NCBI GenBank assembly: GCA_011064725.1
Contig: JAAKFQ010000004.1
Span: 1-60,411, forward strand
DNA length: 60,411 bases
Origin: Chlamydiota bacterium
GTDB lineage: Bacteria > Chlamydiota > Chlamydiia > Chlamydiales > JAAKFQ01
Direction of reading: 5' to 3'
Shown piece by piece: positions 50,176-59,821 of this stretch. The position numbers were made by a program, and so were the translations under genes. The notes below the pieces were generated by a model that searched no databases, had not been told where the DNA came from, and was given only the letters and a program-made list of their open reading frames with translations. Every line of letters begins with the position of its first letter. Within the stretch, counting starts at the first letter, position 1.

Positions 50176-50937
50176 CTATTTGTACGTCATCACAAGTCCT
50201 TGGATCAATAGTGACCATCCATCAACCATCACGAGTAATAACAATTTTAAAGGTAAAGAGATGGTTAAAGGTGAAAGCATCATCATTCCCATTGCAAGTA
50301 GAATGTTCGATGTCACAAGGTCGATCACAAAGAAAGGTAAATAGATCAAAACACCAATTTCAAACGCATTTTTTAGCTGTGTCACAATGTAGGCTGGAAT
50401 CAGGATGAAAAAATCTTTGGCAGAGAGGCCTTGTCGATAATCTTGGGGAAGAATGCGGTAGGCGGTTTGATAAAAATTGCGCATCTGTTGTTGTGCGGTA
50501 TTGCGCAATAAAAAATCACGCAATGGTTCTTTAGAGACATTAATGAGGCCTAACATATAGGTGGGCGTATCGTTAGAAAAAATGGCCATATTTTTGCTTT
50601 TGTCAAAAAAATCTTTTCCTGCATCATACATTTTGACGCCTGTTGGAAACATTACATAGATGGTAAGAAGCAAGGCGATACCCGTAATAACTTGGTTAGG
50701 GGGGGCTTGTTGGACACCCAAAGCATTTCTTAACAAAGACATCACCACAACGATTTTCATAAATGAGGTAAGTAGGATCACAGCATAGGGTAAAAGTCCG
50801 ATTGCTGCGAGTATGAAAAGCACAGAGATGACATTGGGTTGATCGGGAAGTTGTCCAACCTGTCCGGTGGCGTCTTGTGCAAACGTGTTTGCTGTGAGCA
50901 AAAGACCTAAAAAAAAGAAGCGAACAAAACGTGTCAT
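50176..50937 (-). CDS. sctR: Type III secretion export apparatus protein SctR (CdsR/YscR)
   Basis: 253 residues; five copies form the core of the export gate. A signal-like hydrophobic start (FVRFFFLGLLLTANTFA) precedes the family core: LPYAVILLTSFMKIVVVMSL, LRNALGVQQAPPNQVITGIA and, near the end, IDLVTSNILLAMGMMMLSPL (SctR/FliP: D.V.A.ilmamGMm.lsP). It overlaps sctL by 4 bp. Confidence 0.95.
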   Translation of the reverse strand: MTRFVRFFFLGLLLTANTFAQDATGQVGQLPDQPNVISVLFILAAIGLLPYAVILLTSFMKIVVVMSLLRNALGVQQAPPNQVITGIALLLTIYVMFPTGVKMYDAGKDFFDKSKNMAIFSNDTPTYMLGLINVSKEPLRDFLLRNTAQQQMRNFYQTAYRILPQDYRQGLSAKDFFILIPAYIVTQLKNAFEIGVLIYLPFFVIDLVTSNILLAMGMMMLSPLTISLPLKLLLLVMVDGWSLLIQGLVMTYK

Positions 50938-51554
50938 TTTTTCAAATATTGCGAAAGCGCAAGTTTTAGGTTTTCAAATAATACATCTAACTGAGCATTA
51001 ATAATACCAGCTTCGGTCTCTATGATGCAACCCCCACGTTCAATATCTTTGCGTACTTCGATACTGAGTTTTTCACAATGCTCTAAAACTTCTTTAATGG
51101 AGGGTTTGCTTTTTTCTAAAATGGTTAAATCTTCACGGTTGCAATAAATATGCACATATTTGTGCATTGCCACGGGCTTTAAGCTTGTTTTTACAAGAGA
51201 AATGATTGTTTTTTTGTTGCTCATTAACTCTTGTCCTACGATTTTTTTTGCGCATGTGACAACAAGATCTACCATCTGTTGTTCAAATTCTTTTCTGACA
51301 TTTTTGATTTCAGTTTCTAAGCGCTCGAGTTGGCTTGCCCATTTTAAAAGACCTTCTTGGAAGCCTTCATTTTTTGCGTTTTCTTTTAAAACTTCAGCTT
51401 TTTCTTTAGTTTTTTCTTTGAACTTATCGATTTCGACTTTTGTTTTTTCTAAAAGTTCTTTGATCGATAAAAGTTCAGCATAGTCTTTTTGAGGAATAAT
51501 TTTTTGATTGAATTTGAACTCTAGATCTTTTTCAATAAGGGTAAATAAATTCAT
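50934..51554 (-). CDS. sctL: Type III secretion ATPase stator protein SctL (CdsL/YscL)
   Basis: 206 residues; cytosolic stator that links the SctN ATPase to the sorting platform. The N-terminal half is a long charged coiled coil (KEKTKEKAEVLKENAKNEGF). The C-terminal domain has VVTCAKKIVGQELMSNKKTI, the SctL/FliH/V-ATPase-E signature, and IERGGCIIETEAGIINAQLD-like DIERGGCIIETEAGIINAQL near the end. Overlaps its neighbours by 4 bp on both sides. Confidence 0.87.
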   Translation of the reverse strand: MNLFTLIEKDLEFKFNQKIIPQKDYAELLSIKELLEKTKVEIDKFKEKTKEKAEVLKENAKNEGFQEGLLKWASQLERLETEIKNVRKEFEQQMVDLVVTCAKKIVGQELMSNKKTIISLVKTSLKPVAMHKYVHIYCNREDLTILEKSKPSIKEVLEHCEKLSIEVRKDIERGGCIIETEAGIINAQLDVLFENLKLALSQYLKK

Positions 51555-52402
51555 AATACCTCAAAGGTTTCTTTTTCAATGAGATTAAAAAGTTCCAAAA
51601 TTTGGTTTTGGCAAATTTTTGTCGCCGGAACAATCGCCTCTTCTTTGACTAATTTTTGGATAATAGAAGCTCTGCCGGTGTCGATTTTATAACATAGGTG
51701 TTGAATAAAATCTTTTTGCATGCCAGATAGAGCAAGTGCTACTCTGACAAGACCATTTTTTTGCAATTGATGATGGATATCGGATTGCATCCATTTAGAC
51801 AAACCCTGTTTTGGAAGCGCCCAAAAACTTTTTTGAGAGATCATCTGATTTAAAAAATGTTTTTCTTGTGCGTTCAGGGAAGTTTGAATGGTTAAAATGG
51901 CATTTTTATCCACGACCTCTTTAAGTTCATTGGCAAGGTCATAGAGTCCCAACAAATTAAAGATGTATTCTAACTTATCTTTTGTGCACTCTAAAAGTTT
52001 TGATAAGGGATTTAGTTCAAGCAGTTCTTTGGGTAGAATCGAAAAATTAATACTTTTTTCAATGCAATATTTTTGCATGATTTTTTTTAAAAAGGGATTT
52101 TTGACAGCCTCGGGTGTTTCTATTTCAAAATGTTTGGCAATTTTGTAGCTGATTCTTTTAGGAAGATGGGCAATAAAAAACGCAATGTATTCCTTGGATT
52201 TTGATTGGAACATCTCTAAAAACCAAGAGTAGTGCACCGTATCAAAATAAAAGATAGAGGGACGAACAAACGCGTTGATGTTGAAAGATATATCTTTGGT
52301 GTTTTTGAGTTTTTCTTGCATGCCATTGTCTAAAAACAAAGAAAATGTCTCTAGATTATTACCAATCTGTGCTTTTAATAATGCTAAAAATTTTGCATGC
52401 AT
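51551..52402 (-). CDS. sctK: Putative type III secretion sorting-platform protein SctK (CT560-like)
   Basis: 283 residues between sctJ and sctL, the position of CT560 (SctK-like) in Chlamydia trachomatis. The sequence itself is poorly conserved: all-helical composition, no signal peptide, no membrane helix, Leu/Lys/Phe-rich, with FFIAHLPKRISYKIAKHFE in the N-terminal third. SctK proteins are cytosolic adaptors between the needle-complex pods and the ATPase. The call rests mainly on gene order and size. It overlaps sctL by 4 bp and starts 1 bp after the sctJ stop. Confidence 0.62.
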   Translation of the reverse strand: MHAKFLALLKAQIGNNLETFSLFLDNGMQEKLKNTKDISFNINAFVRPSIFYFDTVHYSWFLEMFQSKSKEYIAFFIAHLPKRISYKIAKHFEIETPEAVKNPFLKKIMQKYCIEKSINFSILPKELLELNPLSKLLECTKDKLEYIFNLLGLYDLANELKEVVDKNAILTIQTSLNAQEKHFLNQMISQKSFWALPKQGLSKWMQSDIHHQLQKNGLVRVALALSGMQKDFIQHLCYKIDTGRASIIQKLVKEEAIVPATKICQNQILELFNLIEKETFEVL

Positions 52403-52403
52403 C

Positions 52404-53312
52404 TTATTCTACACCCTCTTCACTTTTTTCTTTTTTAGGAGCTACTGGCTGCTCTTCAAAAGTAATGGGTTTTAAAGAAAGCAGAGTTTTAAGTCCCCTT
52501 GAAGATAGCATAGGGTAGAATTTCCAAACCAAAAACGCTGTCAAAAGAGCAAACGCAAGAATGAGAAATGAAAAGAAGAAAAAAAGCGCTCTAAATTGTC
52601 CCACACTGTGTTTTTCCATCGTCACAGACCAGAGGGTAACAAGTTCAGGTCCATCGGAATAGATGAGATCTGGATTTTGTGGCAAGGAAACATCAGTAAA
52701 ACGACTCTTGTCTGAAACAACGGTCACATTATTATAATCGAGATCGGGATACGCTGAAGAGACAAGGCGTTTGATCTTTGTGACAAGATGAGAGTTGGGA
52801 TCATCCATCACACCTTCATGTTTGACATAGACAGCACTAGAGGGTTTTTGCGTTTGTTCTTCTCCAATGGCGCTTTGCACGGGAATAGAAAGCTTTACCA
52901 CACAGTCAATCACGCCATCAATTTGACGAATCATATTGGCAAGATCGAGTTCCAAGCCTCCCTGATAACGGATGGTTTCGGTTTTATCAGAAGTCATCAA
53001 TCCTGTATCGGAAAAAAGATCTAAGAGGCTTTGGCCTATACGTCTTGGAAGACCTACGCGATTCAAGATTGCCATCGCTTCTAATTGCCTGCTGCCTTCT
53101 ACTTGGATATTAAATAGGCTAGTTGTTTGTGTTGCGCCTGCTGTTGTAGATGTCGGCTGCAACATTTTGGTTGCTGTGATTCCTTTAGACGCTAAATAAA
53201 CCACAATTTCATTGGCCTGTCTTTCATCTACGCTGGTGACAACATCAGATTTTTTTACACATCCTGCAAGAAGCAAACCCAAAAATACAAAATAGACTAA
53301 ATTTTTTAACAT
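52404..53312 (-). CDS. sctJ: Type III secretion inner-membrane ring lipoprotein SctJ (CdsJ/YscJ)
   Basis: 302 residues from ATG 53312, with AAAAAGGG about eight bases upstream; a GTG at 53321 is less likely. Lipoprotein signal with lipobox LLLAGC. YscJ/FliF domains: DERQANEIVVYLASKGITAT, AILNRVGLPRRIGQSLLDLF and QIDGVIDCVVKLSIPVQ. One C-terminal membrane helix (FFFFSFLILAFALLTAFLVW) anchors the ring. First gene of the sctJ-T run. Confidence 0.93.
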   Translation of the reverse strand: MLKNLVYFVFLGLLLAGCVKKSDVVTSVDERQANEIVVYLASKGITATKMLQPTSTTAGATQTTSLFNIQVEGSRQLEAMAILNRVGLPRRIGQSLLDLFSDTGLMTSDKTETIRYQGGLELDLANMIRQIDGVIDCVVKLSIPVQSAIGEEQTQKPSSAVYVKHEGVMDDPNSHLVTKIKRLVSSAYPDLDYNNVTVVSDKSRFTDVSLPQNPDLIYSDGPELVTLWSVTMEKHSVGQFRALFFFFSFLILAFALLTAFLVWKFYPMLSSRGLKTLLSLKPITFEEQPVAPKKEKSEEGVE

Positions 53313-53375
53313 CACATACACCCTTTTTCATCCCGGCTTCCCTGAGTGTAGCAATTTTAATAAAAAAAAACATGT

Positions 53376-54068
53376 TTATTTTTTTTCTATCCAGAAAGAA
53401 GAAGGAAGAGAACTCGCATGAGAATGAAGATTGAATGGGGCAAGGCTTTTTTGAATAAGATCTTGATAGGTTTTAAAAAAATAAAAACAAGAAAAGAGAA
53501 TGTTCCAATCTTTGTTGTTGTGTAACAGAGCGGCAAGAAACCACTGCTTTGTATAAGGGCGCCTCTCTTTTTCTATCCATTCTTTTGGGTAATCATAAGG
53601 CAAGAAAATATCATGGATATGTACCATAACACCGGGTTTGAGTCTTGGTAAAATATTGAGATATTCATATAACACATCGCCGTAGGGTTTGATCACGTGA
53701 GAAGAGTCAATAAATAAAAGATCATTTTTTTCGAGTTGGTCAAAGAGTTGTAGTGGGCATTCTTCAACGCGTTTTTTGATAAGAGTGATTGGTAATTGCT
53801 CTAAGATAGAAGAGTGATAAGGTTCGATGCATGTGATATTGCCGTTGTTTTTATTTTTACAAATGGCGTCACATGCGAGTTTTGTGGAATGCCCGGATCC
53901 AATTTCAATCACCCTCTTTGGTTTGAAGTGTCTAAGCATCGCATAAAACATCAAACCATCAAGCTCTTCATACAGTTTTTTAAAATATCGATGAGGTAGG
54001 GCAGAGTCTTTGAATAAAGGGTATTTAAATTCTTCTATGTAGCCTTTGAGCTTTTCAAATAATTGCAC
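53376..54068 (-). CDS. Class I SAM-dependent methyltransferase (Methyltransf_24-like), 5' end uncertain
   Basis: The shortest version starts at GTG 54068 (230 aa). Motif I is VIEIGSGHSTKLACDAI, the acidic loop TCIEPYHS, then LLFIDSSHVIKPYGDVLYEY and MVHIHDIFLPYDYPKEW, typical of Methyltransf_24. The open frame continues upstream to a stop near 54208, adding about 48 protein-like residues (SKLFYKYESPFTSTFPKDV ...) with no ATG, GTG or TTG. Either an unusual start codon (ATT) is used or the original start was lost. It is 63 bp upstream of sctJ on the same strand; substrate unknown. Confidence 0.65.
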   Translation of the reverse strand: MQLFEKLKGYIEEFKYPLFKDSALPHRYFKKLYEELDGLMFYAMLRHFKPKRVIEIGSGHSTKLACDAICKNKNNGNITCIEPYHSSILEQLPITLIKKRVEECPLQLFDQLEKNDLLFIDSSHVIKPYGDVLYEYLNILPRLKPGVMVHIHDIFLPYDYPKEWIEKERRPYTKQWFLAALLHNNKDWNILFSCFYFFKTYQDLIQKSLAPFNLHSHASSLPSSFWIEKK

Positions 54069-54291
54069 TTGCTTTGAAAAATTAAAATCTAAAAATGTAT
54101 GTTCAATTTTATCAAAAGATTGGGTAACATCTTTGGGAAATGTGGATGTGAATGGGGATTCGTATTTGTAAAAGAGCTTTGAAAAAAAGGAAGTAATTTT
54201 CTCAAAGAAATCTTAATGCGGTGTTTTACATTTCTTTTTACATTTCTTAGCATAAATGCTAACTTTAGAGGGAAGAGAGATTGTTTTCAAT

Positions 54292-55020
54292 ATGAAAAAA
54301 ATAAAATATCTGTTTTTAATCTGTTTGGTTTTGTTTGCGTGTTCTAAAAAACATGAAACAAAATCTGTTGGCATTGATCCTGTCTTTTACCAGCTCAACA
54401 TGTCCCAAATGTCGCCCTATCTTTATGGATATGTCTTTGAACTTTTGCAGATCTTTAGTGAAGAAGAGGGTGTGCTTTTACAAAAAATAGATGTGAATTG
54501 GGATCATCTTTTAGATGGATTGAAACAAAAAAACTTTACAAGTGCGATTTCTATTCTCACACCGACAAAAGAAAATCAAGCGCACTATCAATTTTCAGAT
54601 CCCATCCTTGAATTAGGTCCAGTCCTTATCGTCAAACAGAAAAGTTTTGTCAAAAATATACATATGTTGAAAGGACGTATTGTAGGAGTTGAATCCACAA
54701 ATGAAGGCATCATTTTGGTGCAAACGATTCCAGATGTGATCATTCAAACCTATGATCGAATGATCCAAGCGTTTGAAGACGTGTATAATGAAACAATTGA
54801 TGGGGCTGTGTATAACATTTTGCAAGCAAAAAAAATCAATCAAAATCTATTTTCCAACACACTTCAAATTGCCTCAGATCCTTTGACCAACCTGGCAATT
54901 CGCCTTGTCATGTTAAAAAATACAGATCCCGAATTTTTAGAAAAGTTCAATCGTTTTTTAAGAAAGATGGACGATTCTAAAAAACTTCAAGCCCTAAAAG
55001 AAAAATGGGAATTGGATTAA
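54292..55020 (+). CDS. Solute-binding lipoprotein of amino-acid ABC transport type (SBP_bac_3)
   Basis: 242 residues from ATG 54292. A lipoprotein signal MKKIKYLFLICLVLFACSKK makes this start clearly better than the in-frame ATG at 54256. The body follows the SBP_bac_3 fold: SPYLYGYVFELLQIFSEEEG, TSAISILTPTKENQAHYQFS, LKGRIVGVESTNEG, and a C-terminal LVMLKNTDPEFLEKFNRFLR. In chlamydiae ArtJ (arginine binding) has this architecture, but ligand residues cannot be assigned. No ABC permease gene is nearby. It ends 4 bp inside the convergent glgP gene. Confidence 0.75.
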   Translation: MKKIKYLFLICLVLFACSKKHETKSVGIDPVFYQLNMSQMSPYLYGYVFELLQIFSEEEGVLLQKIDVNWDHLLDGLKQKNFTSAISILTPTKENQAHYQFSDPILELGPVLIVKQKSFVKNIHMLKGRIVGVESTNEGIILVQTIPDVIIQTYDRMIQAFEDVYNETIDGAVYNILQAKKINQNLFSNTLQIASDPLTNLAIRLVMLKNTDPEFLEKFNRFLRKMDDSKKLQALKEKWELD

Positions 55021-57587
55021 TAAATACGACAGCGATCCTGAGCGGTGAAATCTTGCAAGACTTTGTTGTAGACCTCTTTATCCATAGGACATTTTTCAAT
55101 GCCCCAAATCTGCTCAATATATTGCTTCGTTGTATGGTCAATGGAAAAAGGACCCATGCCAGCGATATTATTGATGCAATATTCAGCCCATTTATTGCGA
55201 TCTTTGAAAAGTTCTTCGGCTTTTTCATGGGTTTCAATGTAACTTCTTAAATCTTTTAATATGAAATAATGGTCTGGCTTTGGACCTTCTTCTAAAAGAC
55301 GGTGGTAGATAGATTGAAAAATTTCTCTTTCTGTATCATTTTGGGCAAAGGTATTATCTACAAGGCTATCAAGAGCTTCTTTGATTTCAGGATCCTTTTC
55401 ATAAATTTCTTTTGGATTGTAAGAACCAGATTTTTCTAATTCTTCAACCTGTTTTAAATCCATACCAAATTTAAAAGGCCACCACTCATCGCTCACAGAT
55501 TGGCGCATTTCCACATTTGCACCATCGTCGGTGCCAATAGTGAGCGCTCCATTGATAGAAAATTTCATGTTTCCTGTACCGCTGGCCTCTTGACCAGTTA
55601 AAGAAATTTGTTCAGAAAGGTCGGCTGCAGGGATGATCATTTCTGCACGCGAGACATTGTAATTTTCTATAAAAATGACTTTTAACATGTGGTTGAGTCT
55701 TGTATCATTATTGATTGTTTTACCTACGCCATTAATGAGGCGAATAATATTTTTTGCCGCCCAATATCCAGGAGCGGCTTTTCCACCGAAGATGGCCACT
55801 CTTTTGTGTCTAGAATTGGGATCTTTCAAAAAGCGTTTGTATAAAATAATTAGATGCAGCACATTCATCAATTGTCTTTTATATTCATGAATACGTTTGG
55901 TTTGGATATCAAAAATTGCAACGGGATCTAAATGTTTGTCATCGGGAAGAACGTTACCAAATGCATCTCTGTGTGTGCAATTTTCAATGATGTAATCGAT
56001 TAAAAGTTGCTTTCTTTTGGCTTTGATTTCCAAAAATTCTTTTTGGGCGTCTGGATTAGAAGCAATGTTTTTTATTTTTTTTATTTCTTCGAAGTTTGTG
56101 ATCCACTCATCTCCAATATGTTTTGTGATAAATTGAGCCAGTTCTGGATTGGCATGAAGCAGCCAACGTCTATGTGTGACACCATTTGTGCAATTGACAA
56201 AACGCTCTGGAAACATGTCGTAAAAATCTTTAAAATTTCGGTTTTTTAAAATTTCGGTATGTAAATAAGAGACACCATTGACTTTATGAGACATGTAGAT
56301 AGCTAGATGAGCCATTTTTATCTGTCCATTTTCTAAAATAGACATGCGCTGCACTTTTTCTGCATCGTTGTTATATTTGGCACGAATATCATCAACGAGT
56401 TGTTGATTGATTTTTTCTATAATACGATACTGCAAAGGAAGCATGCTATAGACACGATGTTGGTTCCATTCTTCCAAAGCTTCTTTTAATACGGTGTGAT
56501 TTGTATAAGAGCAGATTTCTTTTGTGCATTCAAAAGCATTTTCCCAAGAAAATTGGTAGTTTTCAGTCAGTTGATACATGAGCTCGACCGTGGTCAATGC
56601 AGGATGGGTTTCATTGAGTTGGATCCGCACTTTGTCATGAAAGGTGCTCAAATCATTGTTGTGTGAGAGTAGATGAGAGCGCAAAATATCTTGCAGTGAG
56701 GCAGAAACAAGCAAGTATTCTTGTTTCAGGCGAATACGTTTGCCCATTTCGTGGTTATCATTTGGATAGAGCACATTGGTTAAAGAAGTATTTTCAGCAG
56801 CTTGATCCAATTGGCCTGCATTATAACGTTGCAATTTAAAATTTTTGGGCGATTCTTTGGTCGACCACAGTCTGAGTTGGATGACAGGATTGTAAGAGTC
56901 TTTTCGATATCCTACGATGGGAATATCAAAAGGTAGCACCCTAACCTCTTCGCGTTGACCTAATTTCCACAGTTCTTCGACACTTGTCTTTTCATCTTCA
57001 GCAGTTTCCTTACCAAATTGCACTGTCAGCGATTCGCCATCATCCCGTTTTTCCCAAGGATATAAATTAAGGAGCCACAAATCGGGGGTTTCGACTTGTA
57101 CACCTTCCCAAATTTGTTGTTCAAAAATCCCATATTGATAACGCAAACCATAACCTTTAGCAGGATATTCAAGCGTTGCAAAAGAATCTAAAAAACAGCT
57201 CGCTAAGCGTCCAAGTCCACCATTTCCAAGTCCCGCGTCTATTTCCAAGTTAAGAAGCTTAGAAACATTGCGGTTCATGCGATTGCATACTCCTTTGACA
57301 ATTTCAAAAGCTTTTAGGTTGAAAATGTTATTCGTAATAAAACGTCCTGGTAAATACTCTAAAGAAAGATAATAAAGTGTGCGCTGATCATGTTTAATAC
57401 GTGTATATTCAGAAGCAGAGGCATTCATCAAAATATCTTCTCTCAAAGAGAGACAAAAGGCACGATAAAATTCTTCGAAAGAGGCTTTACTTTCTACTTT
57501 TCCTAAAAGCGTGATCAGGTAATGTTTGATCTTAACTTCTAAGCGATCGATCGCATTATTAAGATCGTTTTGTTTAGCATCTGCCAT
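55017..57587 (-). CDS. glgP: Glycogen/maltodextrin phosphorylase
   Basis: Releases glucose 1-phosphate from glycogen. 856 residues. N-terminal LLNLEIDAGLGNGGLGRLAS is a family signature. The PLP-binding stretch is EASGTGNMKFSINGALTIGT (Lys in GNMKF), and RIHEYKRQLMNVLHLI marks the phosphate/substrate site. Length is normal for the family. Glycogen metabolism is retained in chlamydiae. The ATG at 57587 has no ribosome site and lies only about 7 bp from a plausible -10 box, so the message may be nearly leaderless. Confidence 0.96.
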   Translation of the reverse strand: MADAKQNDLNNAIDRLEVKIKHYLITLLGKVESKASFEEFYRAFCLSLREDILMNASASEYTRIKHDQRTLYYLSLEYLPGRFITNNIFNLKAFEIVKGVCNRMNRNVSKLLNLEIDAGLGNGGLGRLASCFLDSFATLEYPAKGYGLRYQYGIFEQQIWEGVQVETPDLWLLNLYPWEKRDDGESLTVQFGKETAEDEKTSVEELWKLGQREEVRVLPFDIPIVGYRKDSYNPVIQLRLWSTKESPKNFKLQRYNAGQLDQAAENTSLTNVLYPNDNHEMGKRIRLKQEYLLVSASLQDILRSHLLSHNNDLSTFHDKVRIQLNETHPALTTVELMYQLTENYQFSWENAFECTKEICSYTNHTVLKEALEEWNQHRVYSMLPLQYRIIEKINQQLVDDIRAKYNNDAEKVQRMSILENGQIKMAHLAIYMSHKVNGVSYLHTEILKNRNFKDFYDMFPERFVNCTNGVTHRRWLLHANPELAQFITKHIGDEWITNFEEIKKIKNIASNPDAQKEFLEIKAKRKQLLIDYIIENCTHRDAFGNVLPDDKHLDPVAIFDIQTKRIHEYKRQLMNVLHLIILYKRFLKDPNSRHKRVAIFGGKAAPGYWAAKNIIRLINGVGKTINNDTRLNHMLKVIFIENYNVSRAEMIIPAADLSEQISLTGQEASGTGNMKFSINGALTIGTDDGANVEMRQSVSDEWWPFKFGMDLKQVEELEKSGSYNPKEIYEKDPEIKEALDSLVDNTFAQNDTEREIFQSIYHRLLEEGPKPDHYFILKDLRSYIETHEKAEELFKDRNKWAEYCINNIAGMGPFSIDHTTKQYIEQIWGIEKCPMDKEVYNKVLQDFTAQDRCRIY

Positions 57588-57594
57588 GTTTTAA

Positions 57595-57623
57595 TACATA
57601 AGCATACATACAATTTTTAGCAA
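57595..57623 (-). promoter_or_regulatory. Possible glgP promoter
   Basis: On the minus strand TTGCTA (57623-57618) and TATGTA (57600-57595) are 17 bp apart. The implied transcription start lies at or just before the glgP ATG (57587). Confidence 0.35.
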
Positions 57624-57715
57624 CCTGAATTTCTAGGTTTATTTCACTCATTATCAAGGGAGATGACTCTTTCTTCTCATGATTCTGAGCAAACTAAACT
57701 TAGAAACACAGGTTA

Positions 57716-59143
57716 TCAAGGAAAGAATGCGATGAATAAATAAAAAAGGATCATGCTTAGAATACATGAAACGGGAATGGTAATTGCCCAAGAGACTAAA
57801 ATATCGCGAATGGTTTTTAAATTGAGTGCAGAAAATCCACGGGCAAGCCCCACACCTAAAAGAGCGCCCACTAAGCTTTGTGTTGTAGACACAGGCATCG
57901 CAAGTTTTGTGGCAATAAGAATGGTGATAGCAGCACTAAACTCTGCACAAAAACCTCTCGTGGGTGTTAGTTCTGTAATTTTTTTACCCACTGTTTCAAT
58001 CACACGCCATCCCCAAACAGCAAGACCAATAACAATACCCACACCACCAAAAGCCAAAACCCAAATAGGAACGCCGACATTAGAGAGTTCCAAAGTATTT
58101 GTTTTTAAATAGACAACGATGGCAGCTACAGGTCCAATGGCATTTGCCACATCATTGGATCCGTGAGCAAAAGCGACAAAACAAGCAGATAAAATTTGGA
58201 GCATAGCAAACACTTTTTCCACAAAGTTATACTTACCTTGATCAGATGTTGTCTTGAGCTGTTTTTGCGTGGTTTGATAGAGCGTTTTTGTTTGCTTGAA
58301 AAGTTCTTTAGATTCTTTACGTAAATCCCCCGTGGAATGCAGTGAAACGCGTTGCAAATGTTTCATCGCTTTTCTTAAAAACTGTGTGCTTTGTGGGTGG
58401 TGCGTGATTTCTTTGACTTCAGTTTTAAGAACTTGAAGTTTTTTTCTGATCAAAAGTTTAGAAAGAAAATAGCCAACAAGTCCAATACAAAAAGCAATCC
58501 CAAATGTGATATGCCAGGAAACATCGAATTTTAAGCTTTTTAATCCATCAAAAAGGACGGCTAAAAAGAGTACAAAAAGGGCAAAAAACACGAATATAGG
58601 CACCACTTTTTGCGTTGCCTTGATAGGTTTTAGAGAAAACAAGACCGTTTTTTGCAAAATGGAAAAAATAAAATAACTCAAAACTCCAGCAAACAAAGGA
58701 GATAAAACCCAGCTTGTGGCAATGAAAAAAACATTTTTCCATAAAATAGCCTTTAGGCCACCTGCAGCAATGCCGAATCCAAGGATTGCTCCGACAATGG
58801 CGTGGGTTGTTGAAACAGGCCAGCCAAAATAAGAGGCCACTTGTAACCAAATTCCAGTGGCAAGCAAAGCGCCTAACATTCCGTAGACAAAATGCAGGGC
58901 ATCGTGTTCGAAAATAGCGGTGTGAACAATCCCTGTTTGAAGTGTTTGGGTGACACGAGATCCAATTAAAAAGGCGCCTGAAAATTCTAAAATTGCTGCA
59001 ATAATGACGGCCTTTTTTAGTGTCAGAGCTCCAGAACCAACAGACGTTCCCATTGCATTTGCGACATCATTAGCTCCAATGTTAAAGGCCATGTAAAAGC
59101 CAAAAACGATTGTTAACACAAATAATATGAGTTGTAGGTCCAT
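57716..59143 (-). CDS. pit: Inorganic phosphate transporter, Pit family
   Basis: 475 residues, about 10-12 membrane helices; low-affinity phosphate (metal-phosphate) symporter in the inner membrane. The twin PiT signatures are NIGANDVANAMGTSVGSGAL near residue 22 and AHGSNDVANAIGPVAAIVVY in the second half, with PVSTTHAIVGAILGFGIA and PVSTTQSLVGALLGVGLA as the paired repeat. A long cytoplasmic loop (about 225-300) is Lys/Gln-rich. It starts 3 bp after the DUF47 gene. Chlamydia has the same pair. Confidence 0.94.
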   Translation of the reverse strand: MDLQLILFVLTIVFGFYMAFNIGANDVANAMGTSVGSGALTLKKAVIIAAILEFSGAFLIGSRVTQTLQTGIVHTAIFEHDALHFVYGMLGALLATGIWLQVASYFGWPVSTTHAIVGAILGFGIAAGGLKAILWKNVFFIATSWVLSPLFAGVLSYFIFSILQKTVLFSLKPIKATQKVVPIFVFFALFVLFLAVLFDGLKSLKFDVSWHITFGIAFCIGLVGYFLSKLLIRKKLQVLKTEVKEITHHPQSTQFLRKAMKHLQRVSLHSTGDLRKESKELFKQTKTLYQTTQKQLKTTSDQGKYNFVEKVFAMLQILSACFVAFAHGSNDVANAIGPVAAIVVYLKTNTLELSNVGVPIWVLAFGGVGIVIGLAVWGWRVIETVGKKITELTPTRGFCAEFSAAITILIATKLAMPVSTTQSLVGALLGVGLARGFSALNLKTIRDILVSWAITIPVSCILSMILFYLFIAFFP

Positions 59144-59146
59144 ATT

Positions 59147-59821
59147 TTAACTGACATCAAGAATCACTCGAATACGATTGGATAATTTTTCACACACTTT
59201 GGATAAATTTCCAATTTCTTCGATTAGATTCAGCCATAAATAAAATGTATAATGCGGTATTTTTTCAGTCTCTGAAAAAAGGAGTTTTTTTAAATTTTGT
59301 GTCAATTTTGAATTTTCGTGTTCTTTCAGAGCAACTTCATCAACCATTGCTTTAACTTTTTCAGCTTCCAAGCCACCAAATGTTGTTTCCAACAAAGTAT
59401 CCATTTCCTTTAGAACCTGGTTGGTTTTTTCAAAACTTTGGAGGGTTTTTTTACAAAGTTTTTCAAAAGGTTCTTTTAAAATGGGAAGGATGGGTAGAGA
59501 ATGGAGCGTCAGTGTAATGCCAATTTGTTCTGCTGTATCTGCAATCGCATCTTGCAGGTGCAAAATATCTAAAAGATCAAAACGATCGATCGGTAAAAAA
59601 AGTGTTTTAGGAAGGTGATTTCTTAGATCGTTTTTTGTAAGATCTGCTTCATATTCAAGTTCTGAAATTTGTTTTGCGAGCTTTTCTAGTTTTTCTGTTT
59701 CTTCTTTTTGGAAAGCTTTTAAGAGTTCTTCTAATTTTGTAATGCATGAAGCCACCTTTTTCATATGTGCTTTTAAAGGAGAAAAAGGAGATTTTCCAAA
59801 AAGTCTAGCAATTGTACGCAT
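59147..59821 (-). CDS. DUF47 (PhoU-like) partner of the phosphate transporter
   Basis: Start chosen at ATG 59821, which gives 224 residues beginning MRTIARLFGKSPFSPLKAHM, the conserved N-terminus and the length I recall for the Chlamydia homologue; the frame stays open to 59941 but the extra 40 residues look non-conserved. All-helical PhoU-like fold: CITKLEELLKAF, LEYEADLTKNDLRNHLPKTL, PIDRFDLLDILHLQDAIADT, LIEEIGNLSKVCEKLSNRIR. Family knowledge: DUF47 proteins regulate Pit-type transporters; the 3-bp spacing to pit supports that. Confidence 0.88.
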   Translation of the reverse strand: MRTIARLFGKSPFSPLKAHMKKVASCITKLEELLKAFQKEETEKLEKLAKQISELEYEADLTKNDLRNHLPKTLFLPIDRFDLLDILHLQDAIADTAEQIGITLTLHSLPILPILKEPFEKLCKKTLQSFEKTNQVLKEMDTLLETTFGGLEAEKVKAMVDEVALKEHENSKLTQNLKKLLFSETEKIPHYTFYLWLNLIEEIGNLSKVCEKLSNRIRVILDVS

